Shown here: one piece after another, positions 24,568-34,019 of the stretch | Position numbering within the stretch: position 1 is the stretch's first letter | How the letters are laid out: each line of letters starts with the position of its first letter | Assembly (NCBI GenBank): GCA_039621445.1 | Contig: CP154954.1 | Coordinates: 37,433,703-37,497,702, forward strand | Source: Euglena gracilis | Taxonomy: Eukaryota > Euglenida > Euglenophyceae > Euglenales | Direction: 5' to 3' | Length of the DNA stretch: 64,000 nt | Notes under the pieces: generated by a model | Told to the model about the DNA's origin: nothing | Seen by the model: the letters and a program-made list of their open reading frames with translations, nothing else | Databases searched by the model: none | Position numbers and translations under genes: made by a program

Positions 24568-24977
24568 CAGGGTTTGATATAAGGAGGGCGTACATGGTTA
24601 GGTGGGGGGGGGGTGTCCCCCCCCCACCCCCCCCTCCTGGCCCGCAGGGGGGTCCGGACCACCCCCCCCCCCCACGTGCCATAGGGTCTGGACCGACCCT
24701 CGGGGGGCACCCGGGCCCCCCCAAAAAGGCCCATTTTTTTCCTCCGGCGCTTCGCGCCGAAAATTTCTTGCATTTTTGGCACATTTTTGCCCTAAAAGTG
24801 CCCAAAATGGCACTTTTGGTCGTTTTGGGGGGTCAATAATTTTTGGCCCGACGCTTCGCGCTGGGCCGAAATTCGGTCACCCAAACCGCGCAACTGTTTA
24901 GGTGGGGGGTGTCCTTCCCTCCTGGCCCGCAGGGGGTCCGGACCCCCCCCCCCCACCTGTCCTTATGTCGATCCCTG
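24568..24977 (+). repeat. TIR element, family C, full length
   Basis: About 410 bp. Ends CAGGGTTTGATATAAGGAGG and CCTTATGTCGATCCCTG. The interior has paired GGTGGGGGGGTGTCC / CCGCAGGGGGTCCGGACC blocks near both ends, a GGCGCTTCGCGCC hairpin, and AAAGTGCCCAAAATGGCACTT. Confidence 0.75.
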
Positions 24978-25673
24978 GTGGGGGGCCCCCCACCACCACC
25001 TCCTGCATTTCCGGGAGCGCCAATTCTCGACCCCTAAAATTTTTCCCGGCGCCTTCGGCGTCAGGTGGACATCTGAAAAATGCTGTGCACCCGCCTTTCC
25101 CGTTCTGCCCTGCCCGGGGGTCTTAAAAGAATCCTGGGGATCCGCTGGACGCGTGGGAAGCCCCCGGGGGGGGTCAGACCCCACCCCAGTTTGAAATTTG
25201 GAAGGGGAGCTCCGGATCGACCCGGGGGGGAGGGGGATGCCCAGGACAATTATTGGGAGTTTGCTCCGAAGAAAGGGTGAGAAGCGGGGTGGCCAGGTTT
25301 TGAACCAGACAGAACCAAGGTGCATCAAGGTGCCATTTGTCAATTGGGGCGTCCTCCCCCACAGGGATGAATGGGAAGCATTTCGGTGTTGAGGTGGGGG
25401 AAGGAGTGGTCCCCCAGGCTTTCCCTCTCCGCCCCCCCCCCCTCTTTGGAACGGAGGGGGCCCCAGCTGCCCTCATGTCCTGCGAGTTGGCTGGAAAAAA
25501 GTGCTGGCTGGACACCCCCCCTGGGGGCAGGGGTCAGCCAGCTTGCAAACTGGACCCCCCCCAAATCAAGCTGAGACCAAAAATTCTGTGAATTTTTTGG
25601 CGTTTTTTGAATTTCTTTGTGAACAAAATGGTTGCTTTTATGATCATGAATAATCATTTTTTCTCATTATCAG

Positions 25674-25771
25674 CATGGAAAAATTCCCCGGTGGAGTTGG
25701 AAATTCCCCAAGTCCTCTCCATCAGAAAGTGCACATCCGGGAGCTCCGAAAGGATTTTATGTGCGATTTGC
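25674..25771 (+). CDS. putative exon, unidentified
   Basis: After a TTATCAG acceptor-like sequence a 98-bp open segment encodes a plausible peptide with an ATG at its start (MEKFPGGVGNSPSP, then HIRELRKDFMCDL), followed by a GT. It is non-repetitive in a repeat-rich neighbourhood. I do not recognise a family. It lies 1.5 kb past the stop of the LETM1-like gene on the same strand, so it would be a separate gene. Confidence 0.25.
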
Positions 25772-27054
25772 GTTTTTTTGTGTTTTTTTTTTGCGCTCGA
25801 TTGCAGGTTTTTGTGTTTTGCTTGTGTTGTGTTCTGTGAGGGTCCACGTTGGGTTCCCCCACTCATCAGTGGGTGGGGTGGTGGGGTTTGCCGGGGGGGT
25901 TCAAATTCAGCCCGGCGGGGATTCAGTAAGAAAAGAAGCCGCATCCAGAACTTGGGGTCAATTGTGTCCCGTTCTCGAGTCTTCTGACTGATTGCAGCCA
26001 TTTTCTTTGCTTTGCAGTTGTCAACGGACGGGGGAAGGAACAAAATTCTGGGTTGCGCCAAGAAAATGTTTTTTTTTGGACAGCCCATTTTATTCCAGTT
26101 GGGGCCAGCTTGCGGGCCAGGCAGATGAGGACAGGGTTGGATGGGAAGCCCGTCGGTATTGAGGTAGGTGGCAGGGGGGGGGTCGCTGAGCTCTTATCCC
26201 TTTATGGGTAAGAGCGAAGCTTACCCTGACAACCCCCCCCCCCCCCCCGGGGGCCCCCCCCGGGTCGGGGCCACCTCGGGAACCGACGGATTATCACCAT
26301 GACCCCGACCCGGTTCCCGCGAGCGACTGGATCCCGACCACCCCCCCCCCCTAGGGGGGCAAGGTGGTGGGGGGGGTCCGGACGCCCCCCACCTCCACTC
26401 CTTGACAGGTGCCAAAAAAAAAATGGCAGAAATTTTTCTTCCGGCGCTGCGCACCGGAAAATGAGCAAAAAACACCCCTTTTGCTGACTTTTGGACATAC
26501 TGCCCTTTTTTTGATGTGTTGGTGTGTTTCCCCCCCCAAAAAAAAGTGTTCAAAAAATGAGTATTTTTTGGATCGAGTTTTTCAAAGAAAAATCAGGGAT
26601 TTTTGACCGATTTGGGCCCGATTTCCGTCCCTTTGCCCGTCCATGAAAGCGAAAAAATTTCGGCCCCGCCTCAGTTTCGAGGCAGGAGGGGGGTCCGACC
26701 AACCCCCCCCCCTCAAGGCTCCCCATCCAACCCTGGATGAGGATCTAACTCTCTGGATTTGGAATTGAGCGACGCAGTCACCCCCGTGTCCAACAGGCGC
26801 GGCCGGCCAAAACACGCCCACCAAAATATTGCCTCCCTCCCAAAAAGTGGAACATGTTTGCTCCGGTCTTTGGCCGTAAAAAAACCTTTTTTTTGGCGGC
26901 AAGCGAACGCTTGCCTGTGGCGCCCAGCGAATTTTCTAAGCCGGAGAGTGCCCTACCCCCTCCTTGGGGGTCCAGCCAGCCAGCAGCCCAAATTCGGGCT
27001 GGGAGTCGACTGGAATTAAAAGAAATATATATATAAAGTCGGGGCTGGCAAGCT

Positions 27055-28351
27055 GGCACTCCCTCGAGGAAAAAACGACAAGGGGGCAGGGACACCGAGG
27101 GCGAAGAACAAAGACCTTTTGAGCCCGCCCAGCTCACCCCTCGAGGAAGACCGAGAAGGGAGGAAGGGGCACCGAGGGCGAAGCACAAAGACATTGTGAG
27201 GCCATGCCTTGCTCGCCCGGCGGTTTGTTGTGATTGTTTGGCGCGCTGGGTTAGGAGGTCCCGCTTAGTGCCGCCCCGCCGGAGTTGGCTGCATTGTCTC
27301 CGACGCGGCGACCGTGGCGTTGTTTCTTTGCCTGGGGTGGTCCCCCCCAGCTCCCCCCCTGGCCCCCATCATCTCATCGAGGGGGTTTGAAGACAAATTT
27401 TCTTATATGGGTGGGGGGGGTCGGGCTCACAATGTCTTTGTGCTTCGCCCTCGGTGCCCCGTCCACCAGTGTCGTTTTTCCGCGAGGGAAATTTTCCAGC
27501 ACATTTTTTTTAAGCCACTGTCGACATTTTGGGGGATAAAGCCAGTCAAAGCTGGGGGCTGTGCTGGAGGACGAGCCCCTTTTCCTCCACAACTTTTCGA
27601 AGGTTTTCATGACCCCCATGAAAATTTGGGGCATTTTGTTCAGGCCAAAGCAGCCTGCTTGGAACTCCCAAGTTTTCCCCCCCACCTGATGCCTCAAAAA
27701 TGGCATTAGGGCCTGGCTTACTGGTATGTGAAAATAGGCATCCTTTAAGTCTATTTTGGCTGCCCAGTGGCCTTTTTCCAGAATTGGAAAGATCTGATCC
27801 AGCTTGGAAGATTTTCGTGGAACTGCTGGTTTAATTCCCCGCAGTCGCTTATGAACCTCCACTGTGTTTCCCCCCTTCTGGTTTTGAAATAGAAACCAGG
27901 GAATTAAATGTTGGGTTCCTGTGTCCTGAACCCTCTTTATGGACCCAGATTTTTTGATCCAACAGGATTTTTTCTGCTTTGGTCAGGTTTAGATTTGCCC
28001 TGAATTTTGGATGGGTGAGTGGCGCCGGCGAGCAAGGCATGACCTCACAAGGTCTTTGTGCTTCGCCCTCGGTGTCCCTTCCTCCCTTGTCGGTTTGCCT
28101 CGAGGGAGTACGAGTTAACCTTGCCGTCAGGAAGAACACCTTTTTCAATAAATATTTCTTTCCAGCATTGACCAAACGCTGGGTAGGTCCTCTCTTTAGG
28201 ATATTCTGTTATTCTTGAATTCTTCTCTTGGTCCGACTCCGTGTCTGAGATTCTGCTCCTGTCTTCTGGGTTGCGAAGGGCAATTCAGGAGTCAGCCAAC
28301 TCCGGCGGCAAAAGGCACTAAGCGCGGACTCCCAACCCAGCACGCCAAAAT
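27055..28351 (-). mobile_element. internally deleted DIRS derivative (mini-DIRS)
   Basis: Left terminal region 27055-27480 and right terminal region 28030-28350 match the ends of the adjacent full DIRS element, including CACCGAGGGCGAAGCACAAA, TTGCTCGCC and CCAACTCCGGCGGC. Between them is only the middle of the reverse transcriptase, with the gag-like, RNase H, methyltransferase and recombinase regions gone. It lies head to tail against the full element with no clear spacer. A non-autonomous copy mobilised in trans is the simplest reading. Confidence 0.65.
27374..28020 (-). pseudogene. reverse transcriptase fragment of mini-DIRS
   Basis: Minus-strand frames carry the RT core with KIDLKDAYFHIPVSQAL and TWEFQAGCFGLNKMPQIFM, nearly identical to the full copy at ~31.0-31.2 kb. 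They are preceded by an RT N-terminal piece (AEKILLDQKIWVHKEG, ISKPEGG) in another frame. The frame leaves RT homology just after WRKRG, before the catalytic YLDD would appear, and runs into terminal-repeat sequence. It therefore cannot encode an active enzyme. Confidence 0.75.
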
Positions 28352-28715
28352 CGTACTCCCTCGAGGGAAACCGACAAGGGAGGAAGGGACACCGAGGGCG
28401 AAGCACAAAGACATTGTGAGGCCATGCCTTGCTCGCCGGCGGTTTGTTGTGATTGTTCGTTGCGCTAGGTTAGGCGTCTCCCCTTAGTGCCGCCTCGCCG
28501 GAGTTGGCTGCATTGTCTCCGACGTGGCGACCATGGCGCCGTCTCTTCCCCTGGGGGGGTTCCCCCCCCTCTTCCCCCCCCTGGCCCCCACTTGCTGACC
28601 GAGGGCGTTTGAAGACAAATTTTTTCAATGGGAGGGGGGGGTCGGGCTCACAATGTCTTTGTGCTTCGCCCTCGGTGTCCCTTCCTCCCTTGTCGGTTTC
28701 CCTCGAGGGAGTACG
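28352..28715. repeat. 69-bp perfect inverted repeat at DIRS 3' end
   Basis: 28352-28420 is exactly the reverse complement of 28647-28715 (cores TCCCTCGAGGGA, CACCGAGGGCGAAGCACAAA). DIRS elements carry an internal complementary region matching their termini, used as a template to join ends of the circular intermediate. This arm pair, together with 28716-28753 repeating the outer end of the right ITR (ACACCTCGGGCTCCGCAC), fits that role. Confidence 0.8.
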
Positions 28716-31700
28716 AGACACCTCGGGCTCCGCACTTTGCCATTGTGAGGCCAGATTGTGCACTGAAAAAAGGGGGGCCAGGGCATTTTCCAAGGCACCT
28801 TGGGCACCTAGTCGTTGATAATGGGCTGTGAAAGCCTCCACCCCCTTCCACTGACCAATTTCACAAACTTCTTGGGCAGAAAGGCCCAATTTTTTGAGCA
28901 AACCAACCCCTGCCCCTCTGGTGGAGTGGGGTCCCCACACCTGGGGGGGTACCCCCTGTTTGGTCAAAAATTCTTTGGTGATAGAAGCAATGGTATCTGC
29001 CTTAAGGGCTCTGTAGGGGGGTTTTAGCGTTATCAAAAGGGGGCCCCCAGGTTTTATAAAGAAACGTGTGGCTGCCACATAAGCCATAATCAAATGAAAG
29101 GGACTGATTTGGGGACATTGGGGAATTGAGACAACTCTTTCCCACTTGTGGACTTTTTGTCCTTTACGTTTGATTTGAATGTAGGGTGCCCCCCCCAACA
29201 CACTTGTGGTTCTTTTGACTTGTGCCAAATCGGATGATCGATATAAACAGAGGATGCGTGAACAAAAAATGAGCTGAGTGCGCAATGCACAAATATCAGT
29301 GGGCACAGGCTGCCCTGCCAGCCCCAGGAGGATTGGCAGTGGGTCCCAGAAAGCACCATATTTTTCCAGATTTTGGTTCCAAAGCCTTTTGTAAGGTGCT
29401 AATAAGGTATTAAACCTTAGGCCACCAAACCCAGGGATCAAAAGCATAGCACTGTATGCATTACGGGCTTGGGCCTTTGAAAATTGAAAAAGTTGGATTA
29501 AAGCATCAGCCACTTGGTCAGTTGTGGCTTCAGGGGGGGGCACCCCCATTCTGTTCAGAATCACCCATAAAAGTGTAAAGGCACTGTGGTACCTTTTTAA
29601 ACTGGGGTTTCTTCCCAGGAAATCTTCAATGGTTGAATTTTGTATTTGTTTCCCCTCCAAAATTTGCCTGAGCAAATCATGCAAAGGAGGGGCCACCTGG
29701 GGGGTGGCATTTTTTCCCCCCTGCAATTGGTGAACATACCCCTGTAGGGGGTGATTTTCAGGCAGGGGGTCCCTGGAACTTTCATTTTTATTAACTGGGG
29801 CCACCATGTGGCTGAATCCCAGTAGGGGGTGACCATCAAAACTTTGGTTTGTGGAAACATTTTTAATCTGGGGAGAAATTTTTGAATTACAGACCAGGGG
29901 GGGTTTGCATAAAGGCCCCCCATGTTGTCCAGTGGGCATTGTAATGCATCCACTGCTGTGGCTTCCCAATGGGGCCACCTTGCCACAAATTGTGGCAGTT
30001 TTTTGTTGCCTGGTGAGGCAAAAAGGTCTGTTTTCAGGTCTATGTAATTTTTGAACTGCTGCCTCAGCCATTGAAAAAGTTGGGGGTCCAGGGAATAATC
30101 CCCCCTGTCCATCTCCCACCTGCTTATGGGGTCTGCTAGGCATTCTTTTGAGGGGACCCACTTTACTTGCAGGTTTACTTGGTGCTCCATGCACCATTTG
30201 AAAAAGGGCCTTAGCATGGAATTGAAAGGGTCTTTTCTGCCCCCCCCCTTTGTTAAGTAATAGTAAATTACTTGATTGTCCACTGACAGGGACACAGTTT
30301 CTCCTGGTTTGCTCAGGCTTTGTACTGTGCTTATTGCTGCACTTAATTCTTTGACGTTTATGTGCAAAATGGAGTTTTCCCTCCAAAATTCCTGCACAAT
30401 TTTGCCTGTTCGAATGTCCAGCCCCCCCCAGGCATGGGTGCTGCTGTCTGAGTGCAACTCTCTGGTTGCACTTTGAGGGAAGGGTCTGCCCCCCCAGGTG
30501 TCCAGCAGAATTTTTATTTCCCTTAATTGATCCTTTATCCTTTGGGAAATGGGGTGTTTTGAGTCCCAGGGGGCTGTGGAATTTTCCACCAAAAAATTTG
30601 CCAGGGCATCCGTAAAGGCCCTTAGAAAGGGCAGGGCCATTAGATTGCATCTGATTTGGCCCAAAATGGCAGCCAGTTGCCTTTTTGACATGTAATCTTT
30701 TTTCACCATTTTTCCCAGCTCCTTTTTTACAGTTTTTATTTTCTGGGGGGGCACCTGTAATTTTCCCTCTTGGAAGTTTAGTTGAAATCCAAGATGATTT
30801 ACGATTTGGCTGGGCTGGAGGGTGGACTTTTTTACATTGATTTTGAACCCTGATTTGATTAAATCCCTGACGACTGTGTTCAGGTGATTTTGTAAGATGT
30901 TTTGTGTTGGGGCCACCAGTAAAATGTCGTCCAGGTAAATAAATACCTGGATGCCCCTTTTTCTCCACAGTTTTTCGAATGTCTTCATTACTGACATAAA
31001 AATTTGGGGCATTATATTTAGGCCAAAACAGCCTGCCTGGAATTCCCAGGTCTGCCCCCCCACTTGATGCCTTAAAAATGGCCTTAAGGCCTGGCTCACT
31101 GGGATGTGGAAGTAGGCATCTTTTAAATCTATTTTGGCTGCCCAGTGACCTTTTTCCAAAACAGGAAAAATATGCTGGATGTGATCCAGCTTGAAAGGTT
31201 TTACTTGAAACTGCTGATTGATTTCTCTGCAGTCGCTGATCATTCTCCATTTGGTTGTTCCCCCTTCTGGTTTTGAAATTAGAAACCAGGGGATTAAATG
31301 CAGGGTTTTTGAATCCCAAACTCGTTTTATTGACCCAGATTTTTCGTAATCCAGCAGAATTTTTTCTGCCTGATTCAGGTCCAGGTTGGCTCTGGGTTTT
31401 GGGTGGGTGGACAATTTTGGGGGATTCACCCAGGGGGGTTGAATGCCATCCCTGATGAGTTGACATGTTGCTGGGGTGGCATGATTTTTCCACCATTTTA
31501 GGCTTTTTTGCAGCCTTTGATGCAGGGGGGTGTCTCCCCATTTCTCCTCCATGGAGTTTATTTCCTGCATAAGATGATTTTGGGGGGGCTGGGTTGGGGG
31601 TGTTGGACATTGCACCCTTAGGGCCCCTAGGGCTTGAGCCCTTGGAAAAGGAAAGTTTCCCTGGGGGGGTGTGCTTGCACTCTCCTCTCTTGTCACTCTC

Positions 31701-32633
31701 TCTCTGGAGGATCTTGTTGTTGGGCTGCATACCATAGGGCTTACTGCCCCTGTTTTGCCTATCAGGCCTCCTTGATGATGATGGTGTTGGTAGCCATACC
31801 ATGGGGGGGCCTCTGTGGGTCCCCCCCTTCTTGATTTCACTGGGGGATTTGAAGGTTGATGAATAAACACTTGTGGGGGTCCTTCCCCTTCCCCCTGTTC
31901 CTCCTGGGGCTGGGCATTTGTTAAATACAAAGCCCCTGTGGGGCTGCCCTTTAGCTTCTGGGGGGCCTCTGGAGGTCCACCCCTTGTATGGCTGCCATAG
32001 CCCTTGAATTGGCCACCTTGGCTCAAGCCCCCTTTGTTCAGGCCTCCATGGCCGGGGCTGTAAGTACTGGCTTCTTGCCATGCCCAATTGAAATCTGGGG
32101 GAGCCCTGTTGCTGGGCCTCCCCTTTCCCCCCTGGAATGGGGTTGTGGGCTGAATCTGAAAAAGATGGTCGGTACAGACCTTTTTTGCCCCTTCCTGTGG
32201 GCATTCTGCTCCAGACTGGGCCCTCTGCTGGCCTTCCAATGCCGTACTGGCCCCCTTGTCCCTTATTCCATCTTGATAAGTTGGGGACATTTGCCCTCTG
32301 GGCTGGGGCTTGGGCTCTTTGGGCTGGGTCTGCCAATCTTGAAGGTTTCTTGTACCCCAATTTGAAATGTAATGGGTCTTGACCTTGGGTACCCAATGTC
32401 TTCCGCAGTCGCCTGGGCTTTTTGCCCACTGTTTGCCAGGGTCCATGGCCATCACTGTGTGTGGTTGTCTGGTGCTGAAAGTTTTCTGTTGAGATGTGTG
32501 GTGGGGGGGAAGTGATGGCCACGGCTCGCCACGTTGAAACCGCATCTCCAAGTTCTCCAGCTGGCGCTTCTTGATCTCCATTTTGTCCAGGGTGTCGACT
32601 TGATAATTCCAATTTGTTCTCCACATTCTGCAT
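28470..32633 (-). CDS. DIRS tyrosine recombinase ORF (1387 aa)
   Basis: The C-terminal ~350 residues form a tyrosine recombinase: box-I arginine in LYRSSDLAQVKR (R1132), box-II HxxR as HSTRGAG (1236-1239), and the nucleophile tyrosine in AHYQRLGA (Y1272), with GQWKG in the box-II' position. It cuts and rejoins DNA to insert the cDNA circle. The first ~1000 residues are Lys/Gly/Pro-rich without recognisable domains and lie over the RT/RNase H/methyltransferase ORF in another frame. They may be a real N-terminal region, or translation may begin nearer the recombinase. The frame starts 7 bp upstream of the overlapping RT ORF. Extensive overlap of these two ORFs is known from DIRS-1. The C-terminus runs into the terminal repeat. 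Confidence 0.8.
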   Translation of the reverse strand: MQNVENKLELSSRHPGQNGDQEAPAGELGDAVSTWRAVAITSPPPHISTENFQHQTTTHSDGHGPWQTVGKKPRRLRKTLGTQGQDPLHFKLGYKKPSRLADPAQRAQAPAQRANVPNLSRWNKGQGGQYGIGRPAEGPVWSRMPTGRGKKGLYRPSFSDSAHNPIPGGKGEAQQQGSPRFQLGMARSQYLQPRPWRPEQRGLEPRWPIQGLWQPYKGWTSRGPPEAKGQPHRGFVFNKCPAPGGTGGRGRTPTSVYSSTFKSPSEIKKGGTHRGPPMVWLPTPSSSRRPDRQNRGSKPYGMQPNNKILQRESDKRGECKHTPPGKLSFSKGSSPRGPKGAMSNTPNPAPPKSSYAGNKLHGGEMGRHPPASKAAKKPKMVEKSCHPSNMSTHQGWHSTPLGESPKIVHPPKTQSQPGPESGRKNSAGLRKIWVNKTSLGFKNPAFNPLVSNFKTRRGNNQMENDQRLQRNQSAVSSKTFQAGSHPAYFSCFGKRSLGSQNRFKRCLLPHPSEPGLKAIFKASSGGADLGIPGRLFWPKYNAPNFYVSNEDIRKTVEKKGHPGIYLPGRHFTGGPNTKHLTKSPEHSRQGFNQIRVQNQCKKVHPPAQPNRKSSWISTKLPRGKITGAPPENKNCKKGAGKNGEKRLHVKKATGCHFGPNQMQSNGPALSKGLYGCPGKFFGGKFHSPLGLKTPHFPKDKGSIKGNKNSAGHLGGQTLPSKCNQRVALRQQHPCLGGAGHSNRQNCAGILEGKLHFAHKRQRIKCSNKHSTKPEQTRRNCVPVSGQSSNLLLLNKGGGQKRPFQFHAKALFQMVHGAPSKPASKVGPLKRMPSRPHKQVGDGQGGLFPGPPTFSMAEAAVQKLHRPENRPFCLTRQQKTATICGKVAPLGSHSSGCITMPTGQHGGPLCKPPLVCNSKISPQIKNVSTNQSFDGHPLLGFSHMVAPVNKNESSRDPLPENHPLQGYVHQLQGGKNATPQVAPPLHDLLRQILEGKQIQNSTIEDFLGRNPSLKRYHSAFTLLWVILNRMGVPPPEATTDQVADALIQLFQFSKAQARNAYSAMLLIPGFGGLRFNTLLAPYKRLWNQNLEKYGAFWDPLPILLGLAGQPVPTDICALRTQLIFCSRILCLYRSSDLAQVKRTTSVLGGAPYIQIKRKGQKVHKWERVVSIPQCPQISPFHLIMAYVAATRFFIKPGGPLLITLKPPYRALKADTIASITKEFLTKQGVPPQVWGPHSTRGAGVGLLKKLGLSAQEVCEIGQWKGVEAFTAHYQRLGAQGALENALAPLFSVHNLASQWQSAEPEVSRTPSRETDKGGRDTEGEAQRHCEPDPPLPLKKFVFKRPRSASGGQGGEEGGEPPQGKRRRHGRHVGDNAANSGEAALRGDA
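29597..32626 (-). CDS. DIRS reverse transcriptase / RNase H / methyltransferase polyprotein (1009 aa)
   Basis: Residues 1-~390 are Pro/Gln/Gly-rich and gag-like without a zinc knuckle. The RT spans roughly 400-640, with KIDLKDAYFHIPVSQAL near 500, FGLNIMPQIFM, and the catalytic YLDD at 564-567. RNase H follows (LHSDSSTHAWGG near 724, LSVDNQVIYYYL, KWVPSKECLADPISR). A DIRS-type methyltransferase-like domain comes last (DLFASPGNKKLPQF, then NPPW at 908-911 and VLMVTPYWDSATWW). The frame stops at 29597, where the recombinase domain begins in the other frame. It copies element RNA into DNA. Nothing obviously needed for RT or RNase H is missing. The role of the methyltransferase-like domain in DIRS elements is not settled. 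The true start is uncertain. Confidence 0.87.
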   Translation of the reverse strand: MWRTNWNYQVDTLDKMEIKKRQLENLEMRFQRGEPWPSLPPHHTSQQKTFSTRQPHTVMAMDPGKQWAKSPGDCGRHWVPKVKTHYISNWGTRNLQDWQTQPKEPKPQPRGQMSPTYQDGIRDKGASTALEGQQRAQSGAECPQEGAKKVCTDHLFQIQPTTPFQGGKGRPSNRAPPDFNWAWQEASTYSPGHGGLNKGGLSQGGQFKGYGSHTRGGPPEAPQKLKGSPTGALYLTNAQPQEEQGEGEGPPQVFIHQPSNPPVKSRRGGPTEAPPWYGYQHHHHQGGLIGKTGAVSPMVCSPTTRSSRERVTREESASTPPQGNFPFPRAQALGALRVQCPTPPTQPPQNHLMQEINSMEEKWGDTPLHQRLQKSLKWWKNHATPATCQLIRDGIQPPWVNPPKLSTHPKPRANLDLNQAEKILLDYEKSGSIKRVWDSKTLHLIPWFLISKPEGGTTKWRMISDCREINQQFQVKPFKLDHIQHIFPVLEKGHWAAKIDLKDAYFHIPVSQALRPFLRHQVGGQTWEFQAGCFGLNIMPQIFMSVMKTFEKLWRKRGIQVFIYLDDILLVAPTQNILQNHLNTVVRDLIKSGFKINVKKSTLQPSQIVNHLGFQLNFQEGKLQVPPQKIKTVKKELGKMVKKDYMSKRQLAAILGQIRCNLMALPFLRAFTDALANFLVENSTAPWDSKHPISQRIKDQLREIKILLDTWGGRPFPQSATRELHSDSSTHAWGGLDIRTGKIVQEFWRENSILHINVKELSAAISTVQSLSKPGETVSLSVDNQVIYYYLTKGGGRKDPFNSMLRPFFKWCMEHQVNLQVKWVPSKECLADPISRWEMDRGDYSLDPQLFQWLRQQFKNYIDLKTDLFASPGNKKLPQFVARWPHWEATAVDALQCPLDNMGGLYANPPWSVIQKFLPRLKMFPQTKVLMVTPYWDSATWWPQLIKMKVPGTPCLKITPYRGMFTNCRGEKMPPPRWPLLCMICSGKFWRGNKYKIQPLKISWEETPV

Positions 32634-32790
32634 TGACTTCCAATGTCAAGTTTGAAATAATTCCTTGAATTTGATATTCTTCAGGTTCTACAGGTTCTGA
32701 ATATTGATATTGTGTTGTCTGATCTCTTCCAACTCTGTTCTTTGAATGCTTCTGTCTTCTTCCGTGTCGAAGGGCAGGATTAGGAATCAG

Positions 32791-32887
32791 CCAACTCCGG
32801 CGAAGAAAGGCACTAAGGGGAGACGCCTAACCTAGCGCAACGAACAATCACAACAAACCGCCGGCGAGCAAGGCATGGCCTCACAAT
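32791..32887. repeat. right inverted terminal repeat of DIRS
   Basis: CCAACTCCGGCGAAGAAAGG to GGCATGGCCTCACAA is the inverse of 28413-28507, with a few differences. A second, shorter copy of the GCCGGCGAGCAAGGCATGG motif follows at 32927-32946, marking the edge of the next DIRS copy. Confidence 0.75.
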
Positions 32888-33119
32888 GGCAAAGTGCGGA
32901 GCCCGAGGTGTCCAATCGCAACAAACTGCCGGCGAGCAAGGCATGGTCTTGAATGAACAATGAAAAAGTGCGGAGCCCGAAGAGGTGTGTCTCTTCTTGG
33001 AAGGCTGGGTGGGCTCTCGGTCTGCTTCGGGGGTGCTGGACACCTAGGTTTCCGCACTTCCCCCAAGTCAGGTTGACTGTGCGCCCTCCTTGGAAGGGCT
33101 CTTCTTAATTTTGATTTTT

Positions 33120-33877
33120 AAACGAGCTCCAAGTTTTCTTGGGCACCCAACCTCTGATAGTGTGAGCAAAAGGCTCCCCACTTTTCCGCTGACCAATTTC
33201 ACACACCAACGCTGAGCTTAAGCCCAATTTTTTCATCATGTTGCCTCCTGCCCTGTTTTTTCAATGGGGCCCCAACTGGCCAAGTGCGAGAAGCAATTCC
33301 AAATTCTTCTACGGCATTCTTTTGTCAAAGATACCATGGTGTCTGCCTTGACACCTCTGAAGGGGGGGTTGGAGAGTCAAAAACAAAAGGTGGAGGGGGA
33401 GACTTGGGGGATTTCCTACAAAGGAAGCATTCGCCCCCATTTTGCAATTTTTTGTCCCTTTCGCCCAATTTTTTCATGTGGTGTTGAGCAAAGTAAACGT
33501 GCACATCTTTTCATTTCTGACAAATCGGAAGATTTGAGAAACATTAAAAGGCGACAAAAAACAATGACTTGTAAACGTAAGAGTGACAGGTTGTTTCGCA
33601 GTGACTCAAATGAAATTGAGGCCAGATGCCTCAGCAGAGGCCAGGGAACGCAGAAAGCACCATTTTTCTGAATGTTTTTGTCCACGCTTTTTTGTACGGA
33701 TTCAAAAGGGGGTGAAATCTCAACCCCTGGCAACAGTAGCACTCCTGAGTAAGCATTTATGGCCTGTGTGTGGGATATTTTGAATAATTGCACAATACCA
33801 TCAGAAATATCATCAGATGATGCCTGGTGGGGGGACACCCCCCAGCAGGAGGATGTTCCTGAGTTGCGTGAAGCCAC
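33120..33877 (-). pseudogene. tyrosine recombinase remnant of degenerate DIRS
   Basis: The open part (33416-33877) reads DISDGIVQLFKISHTQAINAY and FLKSSDLSEMKRCARLL, matching QVADALIQLFQFSKAQARNAY and LYRSSDLAQVKRTTSVL of the full copy. The box-I arginine is replaced by lysine (LKSSDL). DNA similarity continues to about 33120 (GACCAATTTCACA, GCCCAATTTTTT) without an open frame. No intact HxxR or Tyr region. Confidence 0.75.
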
Positions 33878-34019
33878 TCACTCTGATATCTTTTGTGTGT
33901 TTTTGCAGAAATGGTGGAAGGCACTTAGACAGCAGCGCCAGAAAAACAATTCCTTCACAAAAGAGCTCCTGGTTGCCACAAACGCAGTCAGATCCCTGGC
34001 AAAAAGAAAAAAACGACAG

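Larger units (their letters stand above)
24144..27054. other. repeat-rich stretch after the LETM1-like gene
   Basis: Holds a partial family E repeat, a full family C element and a possible exon at 25674-25771. Otherwise it is G/C runs, a G-rich palindrome near 26215-26275 (GGTAAGAGCGAAGCTTACC) related to one at 4180-4210, and no recognised gene. A GGCGC-type hairpin (GGCGCTGCGCACCGG) is at ~26440. Confidence 0.4.
28352..32887 (-). mobile_element. DIRS-like tyrosine-recombinase retrotransposon, nearly intact
   Basis: Read on the minus strand, the order is gag-like region, reverse transcriptase, RNase H, DNA methyltransferase-like domain, tyrosine recombinase. There is no integrase and no LTR pair. 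The ends 28413-28507 and 32791-32887 are ~95-bp inverted repeats, and a 69-bp perfect inverted repeat brackets the 3' part of the recombinase. RT plus a tyrosine recombinase with inverted termini defines the DIRS order, which replicates through a circular intermediate rather than by DDE integrase. Both main ORFs are open throughout, so this copy may be recent or active. It sits between a deleted copy (left) and a scrambled copy (right). Confidence 0.88.
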
